Shown: in pieces, positions 27,080 through 35,477 of the stretch
Layout of the letters: each line of letters opens with the position of its first letter
How positions within the stretch are numbered: the first letter of the stretch is position 1
DNA from: DASUPK01 sp963833375
GTDB taxonomy: Bacteria > Actinomycetota > Thermoleophilia > Solirubrobacterales > 70-9
Reading direction: 5' to 3'
Assembly: GCA_963833375.1 (NCBI GenBank)
Contig: CAWHXR010000001.1
Span: 372,001 to 436,000 of the forward strand
DNA length: 64,000 nt
Translations under genes and position numbers: made by a program
Notes under the pieces: model-generated
Database searches by the model: none
What the model was told of the DNA's origin: nothing
The model's input: the letters and a program-made list of their open reading frames with translations, nothing else

Positions 27080-28324
27080 CTAGCCCGGCACCCCGCCGGC
27101 GTGCTGCTTGCGGTGCTTCTTCTTGCGCCGCTTCTTGGCGAAGTGCTTGATCCGCTTCTGCACGGCCGCCTGGATCTGCGGGACCAGCGGGATCATGGCC
27201 CCGCCCGGGCAGGCGGTCAGGCCGAGGGTGGTGTGGCCGAGGATCCTCGGCACGGTGACCACCGCGCCCGCCGGGTAGCGGCTCTCAGAGCCGCCGGCTG
27301 AGGTCAGCTGCACGGTCGCGTTGACCGGAAAGGCGCGGTCGACCGCCATCTTCCAGGCGAGGAACTGGATGATCGAGCGCTGTGCCGATGGGGTCGGCGC
27401 CTCGCCGGTGTGATCGCCGATCGAGGCGATCGAGGTGGTCTGGGCGTTGAAGCCCTGGGCCTGCGCCCCCACCACGGGCCGCTTCAGGCCCCCCGCACGG
27501 CCCTCGTAGAGCGTCCCGAAGCGGTCGACGAGCGCGTTGTAGCCGATGTCGTTCCAGCCGTTGCCGTAGACGTGGAACCGGCAGATGCCGAGGACGATCG
27601 AGGGGGCCTCCTGCGGCGTGTAGTCGTTGGCGTTCACCGTGTGATGGATCACCGCCGCCTGGACGGTGCCGTACCCGGGCGCCTGTCTGGGCTGGCAGCC
27701 GCCATCAGCGAGATCCGCCCCCCAGCCTGCACGGCTGACGACCCCGGGCTTCGGTGCGATCGCCTGCGCGACCGGGGTCGACGCGACCGAGATGAAGGCC
27801 GTGTTGATGGCCCGCCTCGCGGAGTTGAGCAGCCGACCGGCGAAGCCTCCGGACGTGCCCGAGACGTTCACGAAATGCAGGCTCCCCCGCGGCCTGAACG
27901 GAGCGCGAACCTGGGCCTGGTCGGCTCCGCCGACGTAGATCGGCGTCCCGTCCTCCTGATCGACCCAGCCGCTCCAGCGCCCGCCGTCGTCCCGGACCCG
28001 GATCTGGACCGTGCGCATCTCGCGGGCGACCCCGACGAGGTCGAAGCGGTGGGGCGCCTCGATCGGCGGGGAGATCCAGCGAGGCGCGGCCTCCCCCGGG
28101 TGCGCGGAGCGCGCCGAGGCCACCGCCGCGGCCGCCATCCGCTTGGCGCCGGGAATCGCGTGCTCGAAGTCAACCGCGCCCGGTATGTACGGGCGCAGCG
28201 AGAGAGCGGGCGCCGCGACCCAGGCGAGGGCCGTGATCAGCGCCAGGGCGATGCCCATGATCGATCGGGTTGCGCTGACGCGCACCCGCGGATCCCGCTT
28301 GCGCATGCTGATTCGGGAACACAT
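27080..28324 (-). CDS. Exported N-acetylmuramoyl-L-alanine amidase (PGRP/Amidase_2)
   Basis: 414 residues from ATG 28324, chosen because AAAAGGG lies six bases upstream; an earlier ATG at 28366 would add 14 residues. An N-terminal hydrophobic signal (about 23-43) is followed by a beta-rich region and the amidase domain: VIHHTVNAN, IGYNALVDRFGTLYEGR and GHTTLGLTACPG supply the zinc-binding His, His and Cys and the catalytic Tyr/Glu. The C-terminal tail is very basic (KKRRKKKHRK), suited to binding anionic wall polymers. It likely remodels peptidoglycan outside the membrane. Confidence 0.88.
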   Translation of the reverse strand: MCSRISMRKRDPRVRVSATRSIMGIALALITALAWVAAPALSLRPYIPGAVDFEHAIPGAKRMAAAAVASARSAHPGEAAPRWISPPIEAPHRFDLVGVAREMRTVQIRVRDDGGRWSGWVDQEDGTPIYVGGADQAQVRAPFRPRGSLHFVNVSGTSGGFAGRLLNSARRAINTAFISVASTPVAQAIAPKPGVVSRAGWGADLADGGCQPRQAPGYGTVQAAVIHHTVNANDYTPQEAPSIVLGICRFHVYGNGWNDIGYNALVDRFGTLYEGRAGGLKRPVVGAQAQGFNAQTTSIASIGDHTGEAPTPSAQRSIIQFLAWKMAVDRAFPVNATVQLTSAGGSESRYPAGAVVTVPRILGHTTLGLTACPGGAMIPLVPQIQAAVQKRIKHFAKKRRKKKHRKQHAGGVPG

Positions 28325-28402
28325 GGTCAACCCTTTTGATTCTCTGGTGATGGACGGCTTCGTCATCAGGTCGCGGCTGCACGCGACCGCCCATGCTCGA
28401 CT

Positions 28403-28434
28403 GAACGGGTCGCGCTGTCGCGCGTCCTCGCATC
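28403..28434 (+). repeat. Dispersed palindromic repeat, copy 6
   Basis: GAACGGGTCGCGC-TGTC-GCGCGTCCTCGCATCA. The inner GCGC stem is intact, while the outer GGGT/GTCC pairing is weakened. It is immediately followed by another half unit (ACGGGTTTCGCCCCTCCG). It lies in the amidase upstream region. Confidence 0.7.
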
Positions 28435-28475
28435 ACGGGTTTCGCCCCTCCGCCCCGAGTGGGCGGCCTGGGCAC

Positions 28476-28509
28476 AAAACGGGTTGCCCTTACGGGCACC
28501 CTCGCATCA
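28476..28509 (+). repeat. Dispersed palindromic repeat, copy 7
   Basis: AAAACGGGTTGCCC-TTAC-GGGCACCCTCGCATCA. The inner stem is GCCC/GGGC instead of GCGC/GCGC, a fully compensated change. Its CATCA end overlaps the stop codon (TGA on the reverse strand) of the DUF3105 gene. Confidence 0.75.
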
Positions 28510-29283
28510 ACCCAGGTTGATCGGGATCTGCTGCTCGGGGCCGTTGCCGCGGTAGGTGTCGCGGAAGTCGCGGATCACGTCCAGGACGACCGGGTTGTAG
28601 GTGGGGCAGACGACCTCGTTGGTCCAGGCGGTGACGGCGACGTCGTAGGGCATGTCCGGATCCGGGTACAGCAGGACCCCATCGGGATCCGCGTCGAAGA
28701 CGCCCTTCAGGGCCAGCTGCTCGTTCTCGGGCAGGCTCGGCTTGTAGTGGATCTCGATCCGACCGTGCTCCATCGCGTGCACCTCGTTGCGGATGTTCGG
28801 GTGGTTGTTGGTGTCGCTGGTCACCGGCGTCGTGTAGGCGCCGTCCGAGATCGGGACCGGGTTGTGGTTGCCCGAGGTGGGCGGCACCGTGCCGTAGTGC
28901 ACCGGGGTCGAGTCCGGCACGTGGGTGTTGCCCTCGTCCCGCAGGTTGAGCTTGAGCTGGCAGCTGGCCTTCTGCGAGGCGACCGCGAGATCCCCGTACT
29001 GGACCGGGGACTTCGGCTCCGACGTGCCCGAGCGGCAGTCCGGGCTGAGCCCCTTGAAGCTGCCCGTGTTCTGGATGTGCGCGTTGTCGCAGGCGTTCGC
29101 CGCAGCGCTGCCGCCTCCGCCGCTCGCGATCACGGCCACCAGGCCGGCGACGACCGCGAGGGCGAGCACGCCGGCGACCACGTAGCCGGCGAGGAGACGC
29201 CGCCGCCCGCCCGACGCCGCCGCCTGCTCGGCGGCGAGGCGCTGCGCGCGGAGTCGCTCCTTCTCTTCCTTGCGACTTGCCAT
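28507..29283 (-). CDS. DUF3105 membrane-anchored protein
   Basis: 258 residues: a Lys/Arg/Glu-rich cytoplasmic N-terminus (about 1-28), one membrane helix (about 30-52) and an extracytoplasmic domain with PPTSGNHNPVPISDGAY, EVHAMEHGRIEIHYKP and a VVCPTYNP cysteine region. This is the DUF3105 family, common in actinobacteria and of unknown function; the conserved His residues suggest metal binding. The stop codon lies inside a palindromic repeat. It follows an alpha/beta hydrolase and metF on the same strand. Confidence 0.85.
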   Translation of the reverse strand: MASRKEEKERLRAQRLAAEQAAASGGRRRLLAGYVVAGVLALAVVAGLVAVIASGGGGSAAANACDNAHIQNTGSFKGLSPDCRSGTSEPKSPVQYGDLAVASQKASCQLKLNLRDEGNTHVPDSTPVHYGTVPPTSGNHNPVPISDGAYTTPVTSDTNNHPNIRNEVHAMEHGRIEIHYKPSLPENEQLALKGVFDADPDGVLLYPDPDMPYDVAVTAWTNEVVCPTYNPVVLDVIRDFRDTYRGNGPEQQIPINLG

Positions 29284-29312
29284 CAGAGGGCGAAGAGGCT
29301 AGCGGAGGTCGT

Positions 29313-30140
29313 TCAAGCCCCGCTTAGCGCGGTCTCGGCGACGGGCTTGCCCGACCAGACGTCGTCGAGGAACTTGCCCAGCTCCGCGTCGAGGCGCTCG
29401 GGCGAGAGCCGCCACTCGAGGATCGAGTTGGCCTCGATCAGGCGAGAGTTGGGGAGCTCGTCGGCCAGCATCCCCGAGTCCGAGAAGGGGTGGAGCGGGT
29501 CGCGATGGTGCCCGATCACCAGCGTGGGTTGGGTCATCTGCACGCGGAACTCATGATGCGGGGCCGACGAGCCCAGGAACAGGCCCTCCAGCACTGCGGA
29601 CGAGGGACCGGGATCCTGCCGGACCCAGTCGAGTCCCATGTCGAGCAGGGGGTTGGTCCGCGGAATGCGCCGCGCCGCGGCGGCGATCCGCTTCAGGACG
29701 GGCTCGCCCAGTCGCAGCCCGACCATGATCGGCGTGAAGATCAGCGCCGCGGCGAGCAGGGCGTTGTCCAGCACGGGCATCTCGACCATCATGCCCCGCA
29801 CGCGGTCCGGCGACAGATAGGCCATCTCGAGGGTCGCGTTGGCCCCCAGCGAGGTGCCGCCGATCACCGCCTGATCGAGCCCGAGATGGTCGAGCAGGGC
29901 CTCGACCTGCCGGGCGAAGAAGGTCATCGAGTAGTGGATCATCTCCGGCGGCCGATCAGAGCGGCCGTGTCCGAGCAGGTCCACCGCGATCACCCGGTTG
30001 CCCAGCGCGGCCATCTCCGGACCGAGCCGGTCGAACATCCGGCGGTTCATCAGCAGGCCGTGGATCAGGACGAGCGGCCGGTCGCCCTCGCCGTACTCGT
30101 CGTAGGAGATCCGGTGCTGGTCGTAGGTGTACTCCGGCAT
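29313..30140 (-). CDS. Alpha/beta-hydrolase fold protein
   Basis: 275 residues with the alpha/beta-hydrolase core: oxyanion strand VLIHGLLMNRRMFD, DLLGHGRSDRP, and the nucleophile elbow GGTSLGANA (G-x-S-x-G, Ser as nucleophile), with HRDPLHPF as the likely acid/His region. The ATG at 30140 matches the family N-terminus, and open frame beyond it is shadow coding of metF. It lies 26 bases downstream of metF on the same strand. The substrate is unknown. Confidence 0.85.
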   Translation of the reverse strand: MPEYTYDQHRISYDEYGEGDRPLVLIHGLLMNRRMFDRLGPEMAALGNRVIAVDLLGHGRSDRPPEMIHYSMTFFARQVEALLDHLGLDQAVIGGTSLGANATLEMAYLSPDRVRGMMVEMPVLDNALLAAALIFTPIMVGLRLGEPVLKRIAAAARRIPRTNPLLDMGLDWVRQDPGPSSAVLEGLFLGSSAPHHEFRVQMTQPTLVIGHHRDPLHPFSDSGMLADELPNSRLIEANSILEWRLSPERLDAELGKFLDDVWSGKPVAETALSGA

Positions 30141-30166
30141 CGCGACCGGGGAGTCTAGGCGGATGC

Positions 30167-31087
30167 TCAGGTGGCACCGGCGGCCGCGGGCGCGCCGGAC
30201 GCACGCTGCTCCCACGGCTTGGAGGCGCGCAGGGCGCCGAGGATCGCGCGCGTGGCGGGCCAGCGGTTGAGCGCGTAGACGTGGATGCCGGGAGCGCCCC
30301 CTCGGAGGAGCTCGGCGCACTGCTGGGACGCGTACGCGACGCCCAGCTCGAACTCCGCCCGCTCGTCGCCGCCCAGCGCCTCCATCGCGGTCGCCAGGGG
30401 CGCCGGGATCTCCGCCTCGCAGAGCTGGCAGAAGCGCCGGATCTGGGCGTAGCTGGTGATCGGCATGACGCCCGGGATGATCGGGACGTCGATGCCCGCC
30501 GCGCGCGCGGCCGGGATGAAGTCGAAGTAGCGGCTGTTGTCGAAGAAGAGCTGGGTGATCAGGAAGCTGGCGCCGTTCTCGACCTTGGTCTTCAGGTAGG
30601 CGAGGTCCGCCTCCAGGCTGGGCGCCTCCGGATGCACCTCCGGAAAGCATGATCCCCCGATGGCGATCTCCGGATGTGACTCGCTGATCAGCGCGGCGAG
30701 CTCGGCGGCGCTGCCCAGCCCGCCCTCGGGCTGGACGAAGTCCTTCTGCCCGCGCGGCGGGTCCCCGCGGAGCGCCAGGATGTTCTCGATTCCGGCGTCC
30801 GCGATTCGGTCGACGATCTCGCTCAGGCTCTCGGTCGTCTCGCCGACGCAGCTCAGGTGGGCCATCGCCTCGACCCCGTAGTCGTTGCGAATCGCACGGG
30901 TGGTCTCGAGGGTGCCCTCACGGGTCGCGCCGCCGGCGCCGTAGGTGACGGAGAAGTAGCTCGGCTCGAGCTCCCGCAGCACCTCGACGGTCTCGAACAG
31001 CGCCACGCGGCCCTCCTCGGTCTTCGGGGGGAAGAACTCGACCGAGAAGGACGGCCGAGTCGTGGCGAGCATTTCGTCGATTCTCAC
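30167..31087 (-). CDS. metF: 5,10-methylenetetrahydrofolate reductase
   Basis: A flavin-dependent TIM-barrel enzyme that supplies 5-methyl-THF for methionine synthesis. 306 residues with SVEFFPPKTEEG, SVTYGAGGATREGT, LALRGDPPRG, GGSCFPEVHPEAPS, FLITQLFFDN and IPGVMPITSYAQ, all characteristic. The start at 31087 is 38 bases from the divergent gene at 31126. No methionine riboswitch is seen upstream. Confidence 0.93.
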   Translation of the reverse strand: MRIDEMLATTRPSFSVEFFPPKTEEGRVALFETVEVLRELEPSYFSVTYGAGGATREGTLETTRAIRNDYGVEAMAHLSCVGETTESLSEIVDRIADAGIENILALRGDPPRGQKDFVQPEGGLGSAAELAALISESHPEIAIGGSCFPEVHPEAPSLEADLAYLKTKVENGASFLITQLFFDNSRYFDFIPAARAAGIDVPIIPGVMPITSYAQIRRFCQLCEAEIPAPLATAMEALGGDERAEFELGVAYASQQCAELLRGGAPGIHVYALNRWPATRAILGALRASKPWEQRASGAPAAAGAT

Positions 31088-31125
31088 ATCAGCAAGGGTA
31101 TTCAGCCCGCCACTAGCATCGGGCA

Positions 31126-31761
31126 GTGGCGTTTCACGTGGAGATCAGCCGCGGCTTCAGGCGCGCCCGCGCCTTCAACCTCGACGAGGAGAAGCTCCGG
31201 AGCACGATCCTCGAGCCGTGGATGCGCGGCCGGGTCATCCCGCTCGGGGACAAGGAGTGGGAGCCGAAGGACTGCAAGCTGATCATCCTCGAGGGCCCGG
31301 AGCTGGGCGACACGGATCTCTCCATGGGACGCGGCTGGTCGAACGCCGAGCGCGGCGCGAAGAACGTCACCCGCCGCCTGGTCGAGGAGGCCGCGGCCCC
31401 GGGCGCTGGACCCGTGGTCGCGGTACTGGCGGAGGACACCTCCGCGGAAGCCGCGATCACCGGAATGCTCGAGCGGCTGGCGCTCGTCACGGCACCTTGG
31501 GCGGAGCTCCGGGCCCGGATCCTGACCGCGTCGGGCGGCGGTCCCGGCTACGCCGCGATCCTCGCGGTCGGGGACGCGGAGCCCTCCGCGACGTGGCTAT
31601 TCGACGCCGGCCTGGCCCGCGGGGCGCTGGGGGCGATGGCGGTGGTCGTCCAGATCGGTGACGCGGCGATTCCCGCACAGCTCGCCGGCGTCGAGGTGAT
31701 GCGCCTCGAGCCGGCCGACGAGGCCTCGGTGAGGGCGCTCGGCGGCCGGCTCGGGCGGTGA
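31126..31761 (+). CDS. Conserved-looking hypothetical protein
   Basis: 211 residues from GTG 31126, which I do not recognise. The N-terminal half is charged (HVEISRGFRRARAFNLDEEK, then EPWMRGRVIPLGDKEWEP); the C-terminal half is alternating strand and helix with Ala/Gly-rich stretches and a final VEVMRLEPADEAS. There is no signal peptide or membrane segment. It is divergent from metF and convergent with the universal stress protein. Codon usage is like its neighbours, so it is probably a real gene. Confidence 0.65.
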   Translation: MAFHVEISRGFRRARAFNLDEEKLRSTILEPWMRGRVIPLGDKEWEPKDCKLIILEGPELGDTDLSMGRGWSNAERGAKNVTRRLVEEAAAPGAGPVVAVLAEDTSAEAAITGMLERLALVTAPWAELRARILTASGGGPGYAAILAVGDAEPSATWLFDAGLARGALGAMAVVVQIGDAAIPAQLAGVEVMRLEPADEASVRALGGRLGR

Positions 31762-31763
31762 GA

Positions 31764-32468
31764 TCAGACCTTGGAGAGGGGCCGATCGGCGAGGGACGGC
31801 TTGGAGAACTTGACCTCCGTGCCGCGTGCGACGGTGATCACCGGCGTGTTGGCGATCTCGATCGCATAGCCCGCCCTGGCGCTCAGGTTGACGTGGCCCT
31901 TGGGCGATGCCGGGGAGGAGCCGACGACCAGCAGGTCGGTGCCCTCCGGGCGGTCGGCGACGGTGGCGCCGAGCGCTTCGGCCAGGCCATTGGCGGTCTG
32001 CAGGGCCGCATCGTCGCCGTCGTCCTCGGGCAGGACCCCGATGCTCCTGATCTCGGGCTCCTGGTTGCGGTAGCCCGCGGGCGCGACAGCGACGGCCACC
32101 GGGCCGCCGGTCAGCATCCGCTGCGCGGAGGTGCCGGGCATGACGGCGCCCGCGGCGGTGCGGTAGTCGGAGCCGAAGACGATCAGGTCGGCCTTCTCGG
32201 TTTCGGCGAGCTCCCAGAGGCCGGCGCCCGTCGAGGCGTGGACGACCAGGTGGCGCGGGATCCTCTCGTCGCCGAGAGCTTGGGCGCCGTGCTCGAGCAG
32301 CTCCTCGGCCTCCTTCTCCTCCAGCGCCTCGCGAGCGCTGTCGGGCTGCTGCGTGTGGCGGACGTACGCCAGCGAGATGTCGCCGCCCAGCTCAGCCAGC
32401 ACACGGCCGAGGGCGAGCGCGTCCCTGTCGTTGTCGGTGTCGTCGTACGAAACGATGATCTTGGCCAT
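31764..32468 (-). CDS. Universal stress protein with two UspA-like halves
   Basis: 234 residues. The first half has the Usp opening KIIVSYDDTDNDRDAL, HASTGAGLWELAETEKADL, IVFGSDYRT, and an ATP-loop-like GTSAQRMLTGGPVAVAVAP. The second half is shorter and partly degenerate, ending IANTPVITVARG. Usp proteins are cytoplasmic stress proteins, some ATP-binding. ATG 32468 is chosen; an upstream ATG at 32516 adds residues with no family match. It is divergent from a LysR regulator that may control it. Confidence 0.85.
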   Translation of the reverse strand: MAKIIVSYDDTDNDRDALALGRVLAELGGDISLAYVRHTQQPDSAREALEEKEAEELLEHGAQALGDERIPRHLVVHASTGAGLWELAETEKADLIVFGSDYRTAAGAVMPGTSAQRMLTGGPVAVAVAPAGYRNQEPEIRSIGVLPEDDGDDAALQTANGLAEALGATVADRPEGTDLLVVGSSPASPKGHVNLSARAGYAIEIANTPVITVARGTEVKFSKPSLADRPLSKV

Positions 32469-32536
32469 TTGCGAGGTCTCCAGTCTGAGATTTGGCGACT
32501 TGAAGTTCGCTGGCATGGTGCCGGGGACCTGCCATT

Positions 32537-32548
32537 AGTACAAGTACT
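32537..32548. promoter_or_regulatory. Palindrome AGTAC-AA-GTACT between divergent usp and lysR genes
   Basis: A 5-base inverted repeat with a 2-base centre, in an AT-richer patch 69 bases upstream of the usp start and about 20-30 bases upstream of the lysR start. LysR-type regulators commonly autoregulate from such divergent regions, so this is a candidate operator. Function is inferred only from symmetry and position. Confidence 0.4.
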
Positions 32549-32568
32549 CTTGATGATCCCTAGAATCA

Positions 32569-33489
32569 GTGCTGCTAATGCTGAACGTACAGCGGCTCAG
32601 GGTGCTCCGGGAAGTGCTCGCTCAGGGCTCTTTCTCGGAGGCGGCCAGCGCGCTCAACTACACGCAGTCCGCGGTCTCGCAGGCGATCGCGACGCTCGAG
32701 TCGGAGGCCGGCGTGCCGTTGCTCGAGCGCGACCGCCGCGGCGTGCGACCGACGACCGCCGGCGAGCGCCTTGCCGAGCACGCCGGCAGGATCCTCACCC
32801 AGCTCGACGCCGCGGAGGCCGAGTTGGGGGCGATCGCCGGCATCAGGGGCGGCGATCTGCGCATGGCGTCATTCCCGACCGCCGGGGCGACGCTGATGCC
32901 ACTCGCGATCGCGGCCTTCCGCTCGGCGCATCCCGACGTCACGCTCAGCCTGGTCGAGGGCGAGCCTGAGGAGGTCACCCCCCGTCTGCGCGACGGCGAG
33001 TTCGATCTCGGCCTGATCTTCGAGTTCGAGGGGACCGGCAAGCTCGGTCCCGGGCTGCGCAGCACGCCGCTGTTCGAGGACGCCATGAAGCTCGCCCTGC
33101 CGAGCGGCCACAAGCTCGCCCGCAAGGAGCGGATCGAGCTCGAGGACCTCTCCGAGGAGGCCTGGGTGCAGACCTCGGAGGACAGTGCGTGCGCCCGCCA
33201 CGTGGTCCGGATCTGCCGCGGGGCGGGTTTCGAGCCCCGCGTTTCGTTCGAGAGCGACGACTACCTCACCGTCCAGGGGCTGGTGGCGGCCGGCGTCGGC
33301 GTGGCGCTGATCCCGGAGCTGGCGCTCTCGCAGACGGTCAGCTACGACATCGCGGTCCGCGAGCTCCACCCGGGCGGCCCGGTCAGGCACGTTGTCGCCG
33401 CCACCCCGGGAAGCGGCGTCTCGCTGCCGGCGGCGGCAGCGATGCTGGAGATCCTCCGCGAAACCGCGGGCCGCTACCAGCTCGCTTGA
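32569..33489 (+). CDS. LysR-family transcriptional regulator
   Basis: 306 residues (GTG 32569) or 303 (ATG 32578). The N-terminal winged helix-turn-helix reads LREVLAQGSFSEAASALNYTQ then SAVSQAIATLESEAGVPLLE. The effector domain follows, with LALPSGHKLARKERIELEDL and VAAGVGVALIPELAL, typical of the LysR substrate-binding fold. It is divergent from the universal stress protein with a palindrome between. It ends in a strong hairpin shared with convergent amtB. Confidence 0.9.
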   Translation: MLLMLNVQRLRVLREVLAQGSFSEAASALNYTQSAVSQAIATLESEAGVPLLERDRRGVRPTTAGERLAEHAGRILTQLDAAEAELGAIAGIRGGDLRMASFPTAGATLMPLAIAAFRSAHPDVTLSLVEGEPEEVTPRLRDGEFDLGLIFEFEGTGKLGPGLRSTPLFEDAMKLALPSGHKLARKERIELEDLSEEAWVQTSEDSACARHVVRICRGAGFEPRVSFESDDYLTVQGLVAAGVGVALIPELALSQTVSYDIAVRELHPGGPVRHVVAATPGSGVSLPAAAAMLEILRETAGRYQLA

Positions 33490-33499
33490 GCCCACAACG

Positions 33500-33531
33500 C
33501 CGCCGCCCCCACCTTGCGGCGGGGGCGGCGG
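33500..33531. terminator. Bidirectional hairpin between convergent lysR and amtB
   Basis: CCGCCGCCCCC (33500-33510) pairs perfectly with GGGGGCGGCGG (33521-33531) around a 10-base loop. It sits between the two stop codons. There is no T tract, as is usual in high-GC actinobacteria, so it probably acts as an L-shaped or I-shaped terminator for both genes. Confidence 0.65.
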
Positions 33532-33556
33532 TCGATGCGTCGGATGTGACGAACGG

Positions 33557-34942
33557 CTAGCTCGTCGCTCCGGACGGATACGCCAGCGACGGCACGTCCG
33601 AGGGGTAGACCTCGTGGCCGTGGACGGCGATGTCGCCCTCCTCCATGTCGGTCTCCTCCATGCGGAGCGACACGAACAGGCCCACCAGCTTCAGCAGGAT
33701 GAACGTGCCCAGCGCGGAGAATCCGATCACCCAGAGGGCGGTGACGAACTCGTCCTTCAGCAACTCGCCGCCACCGCCGTTGAACACCCCGGCGATGCCC
33801 GGCAGGTTGGTGGCGCCGCCACCGGTCGCGGTGTAGACGACGATGTTCGGGTCCGCGAAGAACCCGAGCAGCAGGCCGCCCATCAGGCCCGCGAACCCGT
33901 GCGTGTAGATCACGCCGAGCGTGTCGTCGACCTTGCGGAACGGAGCCACCCGGCTCAGGTAGTTGAGCGCGAAGTAGCAGATGATTCCGCCGACCAACCC
34001 GATGCACAACGCGCCCCAGCCGTTGACGAAACCGGCCGCCGGCGTGATCACGACCAGGCCGGTGATCATGCCGTTGACGCTCGAGATCAGGCTGGGCTTG
34101 TGACCCGTGAGGTAGTCGCAGGCGACCCACGACAGGAACGCCACGGCGCACGCCAGGTTGGTGTTGAGAACGGCCAGCGAGGCATCGGCCCCCGCGTAGT
34201 ACGGGTCGCCGCCGTTGAAGCCGTTCCAGCCCATCCACAGCAGGCCGGCACCCGTCGCAACCATCAGCAGGTTGTTCGGGGCGTCGATCTCACGGTCACG
34301 CTGGAGACGGGGTCCGATCACCGCCGCCGCGACGAAGCCGGAAACGCCCGCCGCGAGGTGGATGACGTAGCCGCCCGAGAAGTCGAGCGCTCCATGCGCC
34401 GCCCACCAGCCACCGCCCCAGATCAGGAAGGCGTTGACGGTGTAGATCAGGCTCGACCAGAGGAGCACGAAGGGGATCCAGGCCCGGAAGTTGATCCGCC
34501 CCAGCACCGATCCCAGCATCAGGATCGGGGTGATCGCCGCGAAGACGAGCTGGAAGTAGACCAGCGTCGGTTGGCTGAAATTGAACGCCGGCCCGGTGGT
34601 TATCAGTGGGACCGCCGCCTGAGCCTGCTCCGCTCCGGTGCCCAGCACCGAGGCGGGCGTCCCCCACATGTTCCCGAAGAACGAGCCGTCCCCGGCGCCG
34701 AAGATGTGCATCGGGCTGCCGAAGGCGAACTTGAACCCGTAGAGAACCCAGACGACCAGCACCAGAGCGAACGCGACGAATGCCATCATCATCGAGTTCA
34801 CCGACCAGCGCTTCTGCATCACGCCGCCGTAGAGCACGGCGAGGCCGGGCACGCTCATGAGGCCGACCAGGGTCGCCGCGGTGAGCTGCCAGGCATTGTC
34901 GCCAGGATTCACAAAATCGGGATAAGGCACCCACGTAGGCAT
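33557..34942 (-). CDS. amtB: Ammonium transporter
   Basis: 461 residues with about eleven membrane helices. Family landmarks: GDNAWQLTAATLVGLMSVPG, VLYGGVMQKRW, FSGGYVIHLAAGVSGF and YTHGFAGLMGG, the last two carrying the twin-histidine pore residues. The start ATG 34942 has GAAGG seven bases upstream. The C-terminal cytoplasmic tail is acidic (EETDMEEGDIAVHG), unlike the GlnK-contacting tail of enteric AmtB. No glnK or glnD follows. A long upstream region (34943-35142) holds its promoter; I see no clear operator there. Confidence 0.92.
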   Translation of the reverse strand: MPTWVPYPDFVNPGDNAWQLTAATLVGLMSVPGLAVLYGGVMQKRWSVNSMMMAFVAFALVLVVWVLYGFKFAFGSPMHIFGAGDGSFFGNMWGTPASVLGTGAEQAQAAVPLITTGPAFNFSQPTLVYFQLVFAAITPILMLGSVLGRINFRAWIPFVLLWSSLIYTVNAFLIWGGGWWAAHGALDFSGGYVIHLAAGVSGFVAAAVIGPRLQRDREIDAPNNLLMVATGAGLLWMGWNGFNGGDPYYAGADASLAVLNTNLACAVAFLSWVACDYLTGHKPSLISSVNGMITGLVVITPAAGFVNGWGALCIGLVGGIICYFALNYLSRVAPFRKVDDTLGVIYTHGFAGLMGGLLLGFFADPNIVVYTATGGGATNLPGIAGVFNGGGGELLKDEFVTALWVIGFSALGTFILLKLVGLFVSLRMEETDMEEGDIAVHGHEVYPSDVPSLAYPSGATS

Positions 34943-35142
34943 AGGTCTGCCTTCTCCTTTCTTTGGATTTCGAGATTGGCGATGCCTGTCGGCCGTCAAC
35001 GGCGACGTCCGGACCGGTAAAGCCACGCTGCAGGGTGCCGGACAGGCGGTCCGGCTCCTATCGCCATATGGAGAAAATCCCGCGCTCCGATCTCGACACT
35101 CGGTCGAAGGACTCGCCGGAATCCCGCTTCTAGACTGCGCTC

Positions 35143-35457
35143 ATGCCCCTCCAAGGCCACTGGCAGCGGGTCAACACGCCCCTGCGGGAGACGACCCCGC
35201 GTGAGCGCCGGCTCGTCTGGCTGATCGGCGGCCTGGCCGCGCTCGGGGCAATCGCGGCCGTGATCGTGGTGATCGTCACGAACTCTCCGACGACCGCTGC
35301 CGGATGCATCCGCGTCGACCTGCCCAGCACGATGGGCGGGGGGACCCCGCAGCTCTGCGACGGCGCGGCCGCCTCGTTCTGCGGCAGCCGCGCCGCGCAC
35401 ACCGCACCGCTCAACGCGACGGCACTGCCGAAGTGCCGCGACGCGGGCTACGAGTGA
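35143..35457 (+). CDS. Small membrane-anchored Cys-containing protein
   Basis: 104 residues, not recognised. One membrane helix (about 24-46, LVWLIGGLAALGAIAAVIVV) is followed by a short extracytoplasmic domain with four cysteines (GCIRVDLPS, QLCDG, SFCGS, PKCRDAGYE) that could form two disulfides. No Shine-Dalgarno is clear. Composition matches neighbouring genes, so it is probably real. Confidence 0.6.
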   Translation: MPLQGHWQRVNTPLRETTPRERRLVWLIGGLAALGAIAAVIVVIVTNSPTTAAGCIRVDLPSTMGGGTPQLCDGAAASFCGSRAAHTAPLNATALPKCRDAGYE

Positions 35458-35477
35458 GCGCCCACTAGCCTGGGGGC

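Noticed and set aside
13223..28509. Possible CRISPR array from the recurring repeats
   Set aside because: Copies are dispersed, differ in the centre, occur in both orientations and have no regular spacers or cas genes.
33500..33531. GC-rich hairpin considered as another repeat copy
   Set aside because: It has a perfect 11-base stem with a different sequence and lies between two stops; a terminator explains it better.
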